Positions 53,056 through 62,423 of a stretch of DNA of 63,292 bases are shown piece after piece (the first letter of the stretch is position 1; each line of letters starts with the position of its first letter). The stretch is from Desulfobacterales bacterium. GTDB taxonomy: Bacteria > Desulfobacterota > Desulfobacteria > Desulfobacterales > Desulfobacteraceae. The stretch is taken from assembly GCA_023143455.1 (NCBI GenBank), contig JAGLHT010000010.1, positions 1 to 63,292 on the forward strand. The letters run 5' to 3'. The notes beneath the pieces are model-generated. The model was not told the origin of the DNA. It saw only the letters and a program-made list of their open reading frames with translations, and did not search any database. The translations under genes were made by a program, and so were the position numbers.

Positions 53056-54132
53056 ATGGGATATCAGCTTATGATTATAAATAAATATAAAGAATTTTCT
53101 CTCAGACATTTATTAAAAGACTATGCCATTGTTATAATTTTCAATACGTTTATAGCTTTTTTTCTATGGATATTATTGCCAGACAAAAATTCTTTTTTAC
53201 AATTTTTTATTTTATCACAATGCATAGGTCTATCAATCTGTACTTTATGTAACACCTTATTTCAATTATTTAAACCTGCGGCAACATTAAATCAAATATT
53301 TCTCCTTGTAATCTGTATTATTTTGGGGATTACGATAGGAATGTTTTTATTTTTATTTTTATTTGAAACAAAATTAATCAAATATTTTTATTCTATTTTG
53401 ACTGTAGGATTTATTTTTGGAACAATTATCTCATATTTTTTTATTACCCAGGAAAAATATTCTCAATTAAAAATAGAAAAGCAAGAAGAAGAATTAAAAA
53501 GTATTTCTCTGGAAAAAGAGAATATTCAGGCTAATTTAAAATTACTCCAGGCACAAATAGAGCCCCATTTCCTTTTTAATACCCTGTCTAATGTTTTAAG
53601 CCTACTTGAGACAGATGCTAAAACCGGAAAAAAGATGCTTGAAAACTTAACTCAATATCTTCGTACTTCCCTTAAACACACAAGAAATGAGGAAAACAGT
53701 TTAAAGCAGGAAATAGAAACTATTCAATCATATCTTGATATAAATAAAATCCGTATGGAAAATCGACTCAATTTTAAGATTGAGATCCAGGAAAATTTAT
53801 ATAATATACCTTTTCCACCAATGCTTATTCAGCCTCTGGTTGAAAATGCAATTAAACACGGAATTGAACCAAAAGTTGAAGGAGGTACGGTATCAATCAA
53901 AGTATCTGTCATAATACCGGGTAAAGAAGATGTATTAAAAATTGAAATCGCAGACACAGGTGTAGGCATTGATTCAGAGTTATCATCCGGCATTGGATTA
54001 GAAAATGTAAAAAATAGGCTTAAAACATTATATCAAGACAAAGGCTTCATATTATTTGAAACAAATAAACCTTCTGGATTAAAAGTAACCATTGGAGTGC
54101 CTTATGAAAAAGGTAACAGCAATAATTGCTGA
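53056..54132 (+). CDS. LytS-type sensor histidine kinase
   Basis: About 358 residues: four hydrophobic segments in the first 130 residues, a coiled-coil linker, then the PF06580 His-kinase segment LLQAQIEPHFLFNTLSNVLS with the phosphoacceptor His, and an HATPase region (LVENAIKHGIEP, IADTGVGI, GIGLENVKNRL). ATG 53056 directly follows the upstream stop without a clear RBS; ATG 53071 is an alternative. It overlaps the response regulator gene by 29 bases. Confidence 0.85.
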   Translation: MGYQLMIINKYKEFSLRHLLKDYAIVIIFNTFIAFFLWILLPDKNSFLQFFILSQCIGLSICTLCNTLFQLFKPAATLNQIFLLVICIILGITIGMFLFLFLFETKLIKYFYSILTVGFIFGTIISYFFITQEKYSQLKIEKQEEELKSISLEKENIQANLKLLQAQIEPHFLFNTLSNVLSLLETDAKTGKKMLENLTQYLRTSLKHTRNEENSLKQEIETIQSYLDINKIRMENRLNFKIEIQENLYNIPFPPMLIQPLVENAIKHGIEPKVEGGTVSIKVSVIIPGKEDVLKIEIADTGVGIDSELSSGIGLENVKNRLKTLYQDKGFILFETNKPSGLKVTIGVPYEKGNSNNC

Positions 54133-54898
54133 TGATGAAAAGCAGTTAAGAATTCATTTAAAAAACAAACTAAGTCAAATCTGGCCTGAACTAAAAATAT
54201 GCGCTGAAGCTGAAAATGGGATAGAGGCTGTTAAAGTTGCCAAAAAACATAAACCAGAGATAGCATTTCTCGATATTAAAATGCCAGGCAAATCAGGTCT
54301 TGAAGCAGCAGGAGAGATAAACACAATTTGCCGAATAGTATTTATTACAGCTTATGATCAATATGCAGTTGATGCTTTTGAAAATGAAGCAATAGATTAT
54401 ATTTTAAAACCAGTGGAAAATATTAGACTTGAAAAAACTGTAAGCCGTTTGAAAGAAAGACTAGAAGAAAAAAATAACATAGCAAATCAGCAAGAGCAAT
54501 CAATTCAATCAGAGAATATCACCCAAATTTTAAAAAAAATCTCAAAAACTATTTCAACAGCAAAAAAAAACAAATATCTTCAATGGATCAAAGCTCAGCA
54601 TGGGGACAGTATCCGACTTATACCAGTTGATGGAATCACACTTTTTAAGGCTGCAGACAAATATACTGCAGTAATTTCAAAGGGCAAAGAATATCTGATA
54701 AGAAAGACAATAAAAGAACTCGAAACCCAGCTTAATCCAGAAAAATTCTGGAAAATTCATAGAGGAACTATCGTAAAAGTCTCGTCAATCACCAAAGTAA
54801 GCCGCTCAATAACCGGAAGATATATAATTAAAATTACAGAGCACAAAGAACCATTGACTGTCAGCAGAAGCTATATACATCTATTTAAGCAAATGTAA
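54104..54898 (+). CDS. LytTR-family response regulator
   Basis: A 264-residue regulator: receiver domain with acidic pocket (IIADDEKQ), phosphoacceptor Asp57 (AFLDIKMPG), Thr in FITAYDQYAVDAF and Lys in ILKPVE, then a LytTR DNA-binding domain (IKELETQLNPEKFWKIHRGT, SSITKVSRS). GGAG stands eight bases before ATG 54104, better than the in-frame TTG at 54092. It probably autoregulates this operon in response to the upstream kinase. Confidence 0.9.
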   Translation: MKKVTAIIADDEKQLRIHLKNKLSQIWPELKICAEAENGIEAVKVAKKHKPEIAFLDIKMPGKSGLEAAGEINTICRIVFITAYDQYAVDAFENEAIDYILKPVENIRLEKTVSRLKERLEEKNNIANQQEQSIQSENITQILKKISKTISTAKKNKYLQWIKAQHGDSIRLIPVDGITLFKAADKYTAVISKGKEYLIRKTIKELETQLNPEKFWKIHRGTIVKVSSITKVSRSITGRYIIKITEHKEPLTVSRSYIHLFKQM

Positions 54899-54939
54899 TA
54901 ACTCATAATTTCATTTTTTAACGATAAATACATCCTTAT

Positions 54940-55152
54940 TTAACACATCAAACTTATTAAAGCCGACGACTTATATTTGAATAAAAATTTAAGATAGAGT
55001 CCGACAAAACCCAATTGGACACACATTCTTAAGACCGATACAACAATTGTTTTATTGATGAAAAGTCTCAAACGCCTGTTGATATAGAAAATAGGAACCA
55101 GAAAAATAAACAACGATAAAAGTGATAAAAGCTCAAGGTCGTTGGCACCCAT
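54940..55152 (-). pseudogene. FetB-like ABC permease remnant (N-terminal part only)
   Basis: A 70-residue frame that matches the start of FetB/YbbM permeases: LLSLFIFLVPIFYINRRLRL, then KTIVVSVLRMCVQLGFVGLY, and ends abruptly (SSALISLMC). Intact members have about 250-260 residues. It follows the FetA-like fragment by one base, as in a fetAB operon, but the rest of the gene is missing before the LytTR gene. Confidence 0.65.
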
Positions 55153-55153
55153 T

Positions 55154-55423
55154 TTACTCCCACCTTTCTACTAAAATTTTTTTATTTTCTTTGAAGATAC
55201 TATCATGGGAAATAATTATAATAGTTCTATCCTGATCAAGGATATAATCAGCGACCTTTTTTTTCATATGGTCATCAATGGCTGCAGTGGGCTCATCTAA
55301 GAGCCAGACAGGGCGATCAAGGAGAAAACAAATTAAAAGTCCTATTCTTTGCCGCTCTCCACCGGAAAGTTCCTTTATGGTTTGACTAAATATTGCATCA
55401 TCAAGGTCAAGAAAAGTTTTCAA
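55154..55423 (-). pseudogene. FetA-like ABC ATPase remnant (C-terminal half)
   Basis: A 90-residue frame containing the signature KELSGGERQRIGLL, Walker B PVWLLDEPTAAID and switch IIISHDS, but no Walker A. The frame begins after a TAA near 55440 and is squeezed against mqnA. Together with the FetB-like fragment it is the middle of a fetA-fetB metal-exporter operon lacking both ends. Confidence 0.7.
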
Positions 55424-55476
55424 ATTTGCATATTGGGTTTTATCTTATTTCCCTTACTTTACAAATTCAATTTTAT

Positions 55477-56307
55477 TTAAGAAAACAATTCAACTCTTAC
55501 TTTTTCATTAAATATTTTTTCTTCATAAAGATATTTAAAAAACATTTCAAGTGCTTTGATTTTTTCCAAATTAAAATCGCAATAAAGGTGATTATAGTAT
55601 TCTTTAATAAAAGAGTAATTAAGGTTTAGTTTTTGGGCACCTGATTCAATAATTTTTTCAATATTTGTATAACCTAAGTCTCGGGATTTATTAAGAAGCA
55701 AAATAACTTCCTTAACAATTTGAGGTTCTTTTCTGGCAAAGGATCGCCTTACAACCCACACAGCAAACACAAAGGGGAGTTTAGTCAATTTGAACCATAA
55801 ATCTCCAAGATCTATTTTGTGCTTAAATACTGTCGCCCAGGGTTGAGTTAACGCAGCATCACCTATTATTAAAGCACCATCCACATTCCCTTTCACATCA
55901 TTAAGACTATTTACTGATCGTGTCTCAAACTTTGGATTAATGTTACGTCGGGAAAAAATCATTTTTAAAAAAGAGGCTGCTGTGGCAGATTCTTTAGTTA
56001 GAATAATATTCTTCCCATCAAGCTCTTCTAAGGGGTATTTACTCATAAGTATGACGCTCATGACATTCCCATGGCAAGATATTGAAAAATCAGGTAAAAT
56101 AAGAAGTTCTTTGCAATTCATGCCGTAAAAGGCAGCAGAGACAGGGCTTATTATAATATCTTTATTTTTTATCATATGATTTAACACAGCCGGGGGTTGA
56201 GCAACCATTTCAAGCCAATCCGGCAAGAGCCCATTATCCAGTCCATAAAAGACTGGCGATGCGTTAATATAGCTGATCTTACCCATTTTATATTTTTTTC
56301 GGTTCAT
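55477..56307 (-). CDS. mqnA: Chorismate dehydratase MqnA
   Basis: A 276-residue periplasmic-binding-like enzyme that dehydrates chorismate to 3-[(1-carboxyvinyl)oxy]benzoate, the first step of the futalosine menaquinone route. Family segments: KISYINASPVFYGL, the SPVSAAFYG loop, the LDGKNIILTKESATAASFLK strand-helix and GALIIGDAAL. It overlaps the upstream amidohydrolase gene by 20 bases. Full length. Last of the leftward mqn genes. Confidence 0.9.
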   Translation of the reverse strand: MNRKKYKMGKISYINASPVFYGLDNGLLPDWLEMVAQPPAVLNHMIKNKDIIISPVSAAFYGMNCKELLILPDFSISCHGNVMSVILMSKYPLEELDGKNIILTKESATAASFLKMIFSRRNINPKFETRSVNSLNDVKGNVDGALIIGDAALTQPWATVFKHKIDLGDLWFKLTKLPFVFAVWVVRRSFARKEPQIVKEVILLLNKSRDLGYTNIEKIIESGAQKLNLNYSFIKEYYNHLYCDFNLEKIKALEMFFKYLYEEKIFNEKVRVELFS

Positions 56308-57502
56308 AACCTATGATTTTCTCCAACAACTCAGTTTCAGTTTTTGCTTTTAAAGAGATATATAGCATATCTGCTCCCTTACCTATTTCAAGGCTACCTG
56401 CACATTCTCCTATACCTAATGCATCTGCTCCATATTGTGTTGCCATTGCAAGTAAATCAGAAGGCAAAATATTATTAAAATTATTAACAATATATTTCAT
56501 TTCATCAAAGATACTTAGAGAAGCACAGCTTGCAAGGCTGTCTGTCCCAAGGGCGGGTTTTATTCCAATCTTCAGCATTTTTTCAAGGTTCGGCAATTTG
56601 CCATGCAGATTCATATTACTCCTGGGGCAAACACATACCTTTGCTCCTGATTTAACTATTTTCTCTAAATCCTGATCATCTGAACTTAAAACATGGACCA
56701 TAATGGTCAGAGGATCAAGCAATCCATGATTAAAAAGGTGAATCACCGGACTTTTTTGAGGAAGATTCCAGAAAGAAAAATCTATTTTTCTTTCTTTTAA
56801 AAATTGGGCCCATTTTCCTTTGCAGGTTTTAATAAATTTTATTTCTGCATCAGATTCACTAACATGAATTGAAAATGGCAAGTTTTTTAGACTTGCTTGT
56901 TTTTTCTTTAATTTTAACAATTCAGGAGATGTGGTATGGGGTGCATGACCTGCAACAGAGTAATGTAGTTTTCCTGGTTCATCAATAAAGGTTGACTTTT
57001 CTTTACTAAGTTTAGTACCTAAAAATTCATGAAACCATACTCCCAAAAGAGGTGACTGCTCAAGTATTTTTTTTGTTATACCTGTACTCGAAATCTCTCC
57101 CACATAAAGAACACCTGAATTATAAAGTTCATAAATAGATTTTTGAGCGTGCTCTTTGATAATTTTTGTATCTGTTTTTTCTCTTAACTCTAAAAGTTTT
57201 CTTACCCACGTTTCAAATCCATTTCTCATATCAAGTTTATCTTTAAAAAAAGAAAGCTCCAGATGAGTATGAGCATTAACCAGAGGAGACATAAGAACAC
57301 CTGTGCCATGATCGATATAGTCTGATTCAAGACAACCAGAGGATATCCTATCTTTTGAAACCTCTTTAATTATATGATTTTCTATTTTGACATAACCATT
57401 TTTAATTATATGCCATGGATTTACAATGAGCCACCCTGCTCTGTGAATTTCACATTTCTTTACAGGCTTTACTATAGTAGTTTTGAGAAATCTTGTGTTC
57501 AT
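56288..57502 (-). CDS. Amidohydrolase, probable aminodeoxyfutalosine deaminase
   Basis: A 404-residue metal-dependent hydrolase. Visible motifs: VNAHTHLELSFFKD (HxH), GHAPHTTS, the SIHVSES metal histidine and GTDSLASCASLS with the catalytic Asp. It lies between mqnC and mqnA and overlaps both neighbours' ends, so it most likely deaminates 6-amino-6-deoxyfutalosine, linking MqnE to MqnC (MqnX-type role). The deaminase role is inferred from context. Confidence 0.78.
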   Translation of the reverse strand: MNTRFLKTTIVKPVKKCEIHRAGWLIVNPWHIIKNGYVKIENHIIKEVSKDRISSGCLESDYIDHGTGVLMSPLVNAHTHLELSFFKDKLDMRNGFETWVRKLLELREKTDTKIIKEHAQKSIYELYNSGVLYVGEISSTGITKKILEQSPLLGVWFHEFLGTKLSKEKSTFIDEPGKLHYSVAGHAPHTTSPELLKLKKKQASLKNLPFSIHVSESDAEIKFIKTCKGKWAQFLKERKIDFSFWNLPQKSPVIHLFNHGLLDPLTIMVHVLSSDDQDLEKIVKSGAKVCVCPRSNMNLHGKLPNLEKMLKIGIKPALGTDSLASCASLSIFDEMKYIVNNFNNILPSDLLAMATQYGADALGIGECAGSLEIGKGADMLYISLKAKTETELLEKIIGYEPKKI

Positions 57503-58557
57503 ATCAGATTATAATAACAATCACGTTGTCTTGGTGTAAAGCCTGCTTCAAAAATAAGACGTCTTAATTCTTTTTCAGGAAGCATAAAATCAACACCTGC
57601 TGCTGCAACAACATTCTCTTCAATCATGGTGCTACCCATATCATTCGCTCCAAAAAACAAGGCAAGTTGTGCTATTTTATCTCCCTGGGTTACCCACGAA
57701 GCTTGAATATTGTCAAAATTATCAAGGAAAATTCTGCTTAAAGCAAGAACCCTAAGATACTCAGTAGCACTTGTTTTTTTAACTTTAAGCAGGGTATTAT
57801 CAGGTTGGAATGTCCAAGGAATAAAAGCAGTAAATCCCTTTGTTTGATCCTGTAAATTTCTGAGTTTATTTAAGTGTTTGAAAATATGAATCGGTTTTTC
57901 CAAATGACCAAACATCATGGTTGCAGTTGTTCTCATGCCCAATCCATGAGCTTCTTCCATAACTTTGAGCCATGGTTCAGACATACATTTATCAGGAGAA
58001 ACTTTCTTTCTTATTTCATCACAAAGGATTTCTGCGCCACCACCTGGTATAGAATCAAGTCCTGCCTGCTTTAAAATTATGATTGCATCTTTAATAGATA
58101 AATCAGATTTTTCAGCGATATAATTGATCTCAGTTGGAGAAAATCCGTGGATATGAATATTAAAGTTTTCTTTAATGGATTTTAAAAGATCAGTGTAGTA
58201 ATCAAGGTTGAGTTCAGGATTCATACCACCCTGGAGCAGTATTTGTGTTCCCTTAAGTTCAAGGGTTTCTTCTATTTTTTCAAATAAAGTTTTCGTTGAA
58301 AGAACATAGCCGTCACTTGTTCCAGGCTTTTTATAAAATGCACAAAACTTGCACCCTGAAACACAAATATTTGTATAATTAATATTGCGATCAATAACAT
58401 AAGTTATGTTTTTTTCAAGATTAAATTTATAACGCTTTGAATCGGCAAGGGATGCAAGTATTAAAAACTCAGCATTATTATAGAGATAAAGCCCTTCATC
58501 AATATCTATCCTCTGATCTTTTCTGATTTTATCATATAATTTTTCAATATATTCCAT
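57499..58557 (-). CDS. mqnC: Cyclic dehypoxanthinyl futalosine synthase MqnC
   Basis: A 352-residue radical SAM enzyme with the CxxxCxxC cluster at Cys65, Cys69, Cys72 (CVSGCKFCAF). It contains the family segments LLQGGMNPELNLDYYTDLLK, IPGGGAEILCDEIR and TQGDKIAQLALFFGANDMGS. It closes the ring of dehypoxanthine futalosine. Four-base overlap with the amidohydrolase gene; ten bases after mqnE. Confidence 0.93.
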   Translation of the reverse strand: MEYIEKLYDKIRKDQRIDIDEGLYLYNNAEFLILASLADSKRYKFNLEKNITYVIDRNINYTNICVSGCKFCAFYKKPGTSDGYVLSTKTLFEKIEETLELKGTQILLQGGMNPELNLDYYTDLLKSIKENFNIHIHGFSPTEINYIAEKSDLSIKDAIIILKQAGLDSIPGGGAEILCDEIRKKVSPDKCMSEPWLKVMEEAHGLGMRTTATMMFGHLEKPIHIFKHLNKLRNLQDQTKGFTAFIPWTFQPDNTLLKVKKTSATEYLRVLALSRIFLDNFDNIQASWVTQGDKIAQLALFFGANDMGSTMIEENVVAAAGVDFMLPEKELRRLIFEAGFTPRQRDCYYNLI

Positions 58558-58567
58558 TTAAATCCAC

Positions 58568-59668
58568 TTATTTAACATTGTGTGAAACTTCATTATAAAA
58601 AGAGTCTCTCTGAACCGGAATAAACCCAGCTTCTTTAATCATTGTTTCCATCTGCTCTTTTGTAAGCCCTTTTGCAGATTTTGCACCGGCTGTGTGTGTA
58701 ATTTTCTCTTCAATGATTGTACCGTCAAGATCATCTGCCCCATAAGAAAGTGCAACCTGGGCAAGTTTTTCACCTATCATAACCCAATAAGCTTTTATAT
58801 GATCAAAATTATCCAGCATAAGACGTGCAACAGCAATATTTTTTAAATCGTCAAATGCCGTTGTTGAGGGTAACTCAGAAAGACGTGTATTTTCAGAATG
58901 GAAAGCTAACGGGATAAAGGCTGAAAACCCGCCTGTTTTATCCTGTACATCCCTTAAAGCGATTAAGTGATCTACTCTTTCTTCTATAGTTTCAATATGA
59001 CCATAAAGCATTGTGGCATTAGTCCTAATGCCTGCATTATGAACTTTTTCAACAATTTCAAGCCATCTGTCTCCATCAATCTTCTTCTTAAATAGTTTTT
59101 TGTGGACACGACTACTCAATACTTCAGCACCCCCACCCGGCATCATATCAAGCCCTGCTTGTTTTAACTTATCAATAGTTTCACTAATTGAAAGATTTAA
59201 AAGTTCAGAAAGATAATCTATTTCAACACATGTGAATGCTTTTATATGTGCGTTTGGTCTGATTTTCTTTATAGTTCTCAAAAGATCTGTATAATAATCA
59301 AAACCAAGGTCGACATTTAATCCGCCCACGATGTGAAGCTCATTAACAGGTTCATCAATCCTATCCATCAAAGCTTTTGTAACATCTTTCATTGAAAAGC
59401 AATACGCCCCATCATCCTCTTTATCTTTTGCATATGCACAAAAAAGACATCTGTTTTTACAAATATTTGTGTAATTTAAATGTTGATTATAAATATAGTA
59501 AGCTTTTTTGGAATTTTTACTTTTTCTAACCAAATCAGCCATCATACCAACACCTGTTAAATCAAAAGTCTTAAAAAGACAAAACCCGTCTTCTTTTGAA
59601 AGACGGGCTTTGTTTAAAACTTTCGAATAAACAGGTTCTAACCTTTTATCCAAAAACTCTATTTTCAC
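58568..59668 (-). CDS. mqnE: Aminofutalosine synthase MqnE
   Basis: A 366-residue radical SAM enzyme with CxxxCxxC at Cys70, Cys74, Cys77 (CKNRCLFCAYAKDKEDDGAY). It joins SAM-derived adenosine to the MqnA product, giving aminofutalosine. Family segments: ELHIVGGLNVDLGFDYYTDL, MMPGGGAEVLSSRV and YWVMIGEKLAQVALSYGADD. Four-base overlap with the upstream coiled-coil gene. mqnB and mqnD are not in this window. Confidence 0.93.
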   Translation of the reverse strand: MKIEFLDKRLEPVYSKVLNKARLSKEDGFCLFKTFDLTGVGMMADLVRKSKNSKKAYYIYNQHLNYTNICKNRCLFCAYAKDKEDDGAYCFSMKDVTKALMDRIDEPVNELHIVGGLNVDLGFDYYTDLLRTIKKIRPNAHIKAFTCVEIDYLSELLNLSISETIDKLKQAGLDMMPGGGAEVLSSRVHKKLFKKKIDGDRWLEIVEKVHNAGIRTNATMLYGHIETIEERVDHLIALRDVQDKTGGFSAFIPLAFHSENTRLSELPSTTAFDDLKNIAVARLMLDNFDHIKAYWVMIGEKLAQVALSYGADDLDGTIIEEKITHTAGAKSAKGLTKEQMETMIKEAGFIPVQRDSFYNEVSHNVK

Positions 59669-61113
59669 TTTCGTTTTTTCCTTCGAACCACTCTTTTCTT
59701 TTTTTTGAGACCAGTTCCTGCTTCTGATGCTGCAGCAGCCATATTTTGAGCCGGGGCAAGTATGTTCTTTTGGTTATAAGAACACGATGCCCTTGGGCAT
59801 TTAAGACCTTTTTCTTTATTTGCCTGACCAAATTCAATTAAATAAGAATTTTTACATAAAGGGCATGAAAAATGATAAGGTCTGTCCCAGCTTACAAACC
59901 TGCACTCTTCACTATCACAGGAAAAATACTCTTTGCCCTTTTCTGTTGTATTCTCAATCACATTGCCATCACCGCAGAGTGGGCAAGGCATTGCAAGATC
60001 AGTCTCCAAAGCAGCTATCCTTGCTTCGATATCATCGTCACCTTTGGGTGTGTTTTTTTGTGCTTGTTCTTCTTTCTCTGCAAGAGCTTGGCTTTCAAGA
60101 CGAATTCTTTCTCCCTCCTGATCTTTAAGCCTCTGTTCCATTGCATTAAGTTCGGCTTCTTTCGCAGCCATCTCTATTTCACGTTCTTTTAATTCCTGCT
60201 CTTTTTTTTCAGCTTCAAGAGCGGCTTCTTCAATATCTTTAAGCTCTTTTATCCTTATTTCAAGCTCTTGAGCCTTTTGCTCAGCATCTTTTAAGGCAAG
60301 TTGTGCTTCCTTTGCCTGTTCTTCTGTCTCAGCATAAATTTTTGCTTTTTCTTCTGCCTCTTTTAATGCCTGTTCTGCTTTTTCAAGTTCTAATTTCTTT
60401 TTATCAACGTCCTCGGCAGAAGGTCCTTTATCAAAAACATCTCTGACTTTTAATTTTTCCCCGGAGTCATGACCTGTTTTCTTTTTTTTCACAAATTTTG
60501 AAAGGCGACTTAAGTTATCGTTTTTAAGCTTTGCAGTAACCTTTTTAGATACACTAAAATCTATTTTTTTTGATACTATCTCTTTAGCTTTTTCCTGGGC
60601 TTTTTCTTTTGTAACAGAAACTCCTCTTTGCTTTAAAGTCTGGGCAAAGGCTGCCTTTGCTTCTTCTAAGGCTTTTCTTTCTGAGTTTACTTCCTCGTTC
60701 ATCTGAATAACAAAAGCTATCAAATTCATGCCAGGCATGCCAGGAAACATATTATCTAAAAACCCAACCATGGTATATGAAGAAAGTTCTGCTATAAGCT
60801 GCCCTTTTTCATCAGTTGTTGCATACCCCTGCCGAATAACAGCATCCACAGATTGTCTAAGATTTTCATCTCTTGCAAGTCCGATATCCACAAGTTCATC
60901 TAAAAGTGATCCTATTGTGAATCTTTCTGGAGGAGAATCTTTAAAGGCTTTAATTTCTTTTTCTCTATCAACGAGAGTAAATATGCATGATATAGTGGCA
61001 AGATTATAAGTTAATTTTATAATATCTGAACCCATATCAATAAATGATGTGATTTCATTTGCAAGGATTGCGTCTAATTCTTCTCTAACAATAGCCGGAT
61101 CTATCTCATTCAT
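59665..61113 (-). CDS. Coiled-coil protein with topoisomerase-type zinc ribbons
   Basis: A 482-residue protein of unknown function. Residues 1-160 form a soluble helical domain (TSFIDMGSDIIKLTYNLATI). Residues about 230-380 are a long Glu/Lys/Ala coiled coil. Then come two zinc ribbons (CPLCGDGNVIENTTEKGKEY...C-x4-C and CPLCKNSYLIEF...C-x4-C) like the C-terminal fingers of topoisomerase I, and a basic tail of nine or more Lys/Arg. This suggests nucleic-acid binding plus an oligomerising rod. It sits between ParA-type and mqn genes with four-base overlap to mqnE. Confidence 0.65.
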   Translation of the reverse strand: MNEIDPAIVREELDAILANEITSFIDMGSDIIKLTYNLATISCIFTLVDREKEIKAFKDSPPERFTIGSLLDELVDIGLARDENLRQSVDAVIRQGYATTDEKGQLIAELSSYTMVGFLDNMFPGMPGMNLIAFVIQMNEEVNSERKALEEAKAAFAQTLKQRGVSVTKEKAQEKAKEIVSKKIDFSVSKKVTAKLKNDNLSRLSKFVKKKKTGHDSGEKLKVRDVFDKGPSAEDVDKKKLELEKAEQALKEAEEKAKIYAETEEQAKEAQLALKDAEQKAQELEIRIKELKDIEEAALEAEKKEQELKEREIEMAAKEAELNAMEQRLKDQEGERIRLESQALAEKEEQAQKNTPKGDDDIEARIAALETDLAMPCPLCGDGNVIENTTEKGKEYFSCDSEECRFVSWDRPYHFSCPLCKNSYLIEFGQANKEKGLKCPRASCSYNQKNILAPAQNMAAAASEAGTGLKKKKRVVRRKKRK

Positions 61114-61115
61114 GT

Positions 61116-61511
61116 TTAATCCTCCTGATTAATTTCAGATATCATGTCTGCAATATCGGCTGCAAGTTCAGGTTTCTTACCTTTTTCCTTTAAAGATTCT
61201 TTTACCATATCAATGTTGATCTCATCATCGTCTTCAGATTCTTCGCTCTGAGATGTTAAAAGCTCAAGGAACTCACCTTTTCTGTTAAAAATAATGGATA
61301 AAGGGACTTTAATATTAAAATCAAATTTGTAAGCAATGGAATTTTTATGAACAATCATATCACCATTTTTATATTCTACTTCTTCCTGCAAGGTAAAATT
61401 ATGTTTTTCTAAAAGTAGATTTTCAATTGCCTCCCAGTCAAGTTCAGCGTTAATCATGTCAATAAATTCTTTTTCGCTTTCTTCAATAGTCTCTGGGTTT
61501 GAAATTTTCAT
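61116..61511 (-). CDS. Acidic hypothetical protein
   Basis: A 131-residue acidic protein (EESEDDDEINIDMVKESLKE near the C terminus) with a beta-rich middle (YKFDFNIKVPLSIIFNRKG). AGGAGG precedes the ATG. It stops two bases before the coiled-coil gene and starts fourteen bases after the ParA-like gene, so all three are likely one operon. No family recognised. Confidence 0.55.
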   Translation of the reverse strand: MKISNPETIEESEKEFIDMINAELDWEAIENLLLEKHNFTLQEEVEYKNGDMIVHKNSIAYKFDFNIKVPLSIIFNRKGEFLELLTSQSEESEDDDEINIDMVKESLKEKGKKPELAADIADMISEINQED

Positions 61512-61525
61512 TTTACCTCCTTGCC

Positions 61526-62293
61526 TTAATTGAAACTGAAAATAAGTTCCTGTGCCAGATCTAAATATCTTGTTGAAGCTATATTTTTAGCATCACACAA
61601 CACTGTAGGTTTCGAGAGTTCAGTAGTTTGATGAACAGATTTGTTTTCAGGGATAAAAGTTTTAAATACAATATCTTTTACACTTCCCAACTCTTTTTGA
61701 TTAAAAAAAAATTCAAGCTCATCTTCCTTTAATGTACACCTGTTAACAAGTATCCCTGCAAACTTAAGGGGAATTCCATGACTTTTTCGTATAAATTTTA
61801 TCATTTTCAACAAATCGCCAAGGTCATTCATAAAATCTACATCGCAACAAAGTGAAGCAATAATCCAGTCAGATGCTGTCATAGCGGTAAAAGCTAAAAA
61901 ATCAGGGGATGAAGGGGAATCAATAATTATATAATCATATTCATCTTTTATATCCTTCAAAAAAATCCTGAGCATTTTCTGATTTTCAATTTTTTTTGAT
62001 AATTTTAAGCTTGTATTATACAGATTTATATTGGATGAAAGAACATGCATAAACTCTAAGTCGGTTTTTTGAATAACATCTTTTATATCTTTTTTTCCTG
62101 AAAAAAGAGAACCTAAATCTAAATTATCTTCTAAATTAAAAACTCCTGACCATGCTGTTGAATTTGCCTGGGAATCACAATCTATGAGTAGTGTTTTTTT
62201 CTCTAACAGAGCAAGAGAAGCGACCAAATTAACAGTTGTTACACTCTTTCCTGTTTTATCTCTTTGACCTGCGATTGTAATTACTTTACTCAT
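61526..62293 (-). CDS. ParA/MinD-type ATPase with altered Walker A
   Basis: A 255-residue deviant-Walker ATPase. The P-loop reads GQRDKTGKSVT: Lys-Ser of GKS remain but the usual KGGxGKT lysine-glycine pair is RD, with arginine in place of the signature lysine. A' box LLIDCDSQANST and DSPSSPDF (switch) are present. ParA family members position plasmids, chromosomes or large complexes on the nucleoid or membrane. No ParB-like gene is adjacent; the acidic and zinc-ribbon partners may act in its place (inference). Confidence 0.85.
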   Translation of the reverse strand: MSKVITIAGQRDKTGKSVTTVNLVASLALLEKKTLLIDCDSQANSTAWSGVFNLEDNLDLGSLFSGKKDIKDVIQKTDLEFMHVLSSNINLYNTSLKLSKKIENQKMLRIFLKDIKDEYDYIIIDSPSSPDFLAFTAMTASDWIIASLCCDVDFMNDLGDLLKMIKFIRKSHGIPLKFAGILVNRCTLKEDELEFFFNQKELGSVKDIVFKTFIPENKSVHQTTELSKPTVLCDAKNIASTRYLDLAQELIFSFN

Positions 62294-62423
62294 CTTTATT
62301 GTATAACCATAATTATTAGAATTTTCAATGATAGAGTCATATCAAAAGCATTTATTGAAATTATATAGTTAATATAGCATAATAGCAATAATAGTGAAAT
62401 TAAATTATTTATTGTGAGGCACC

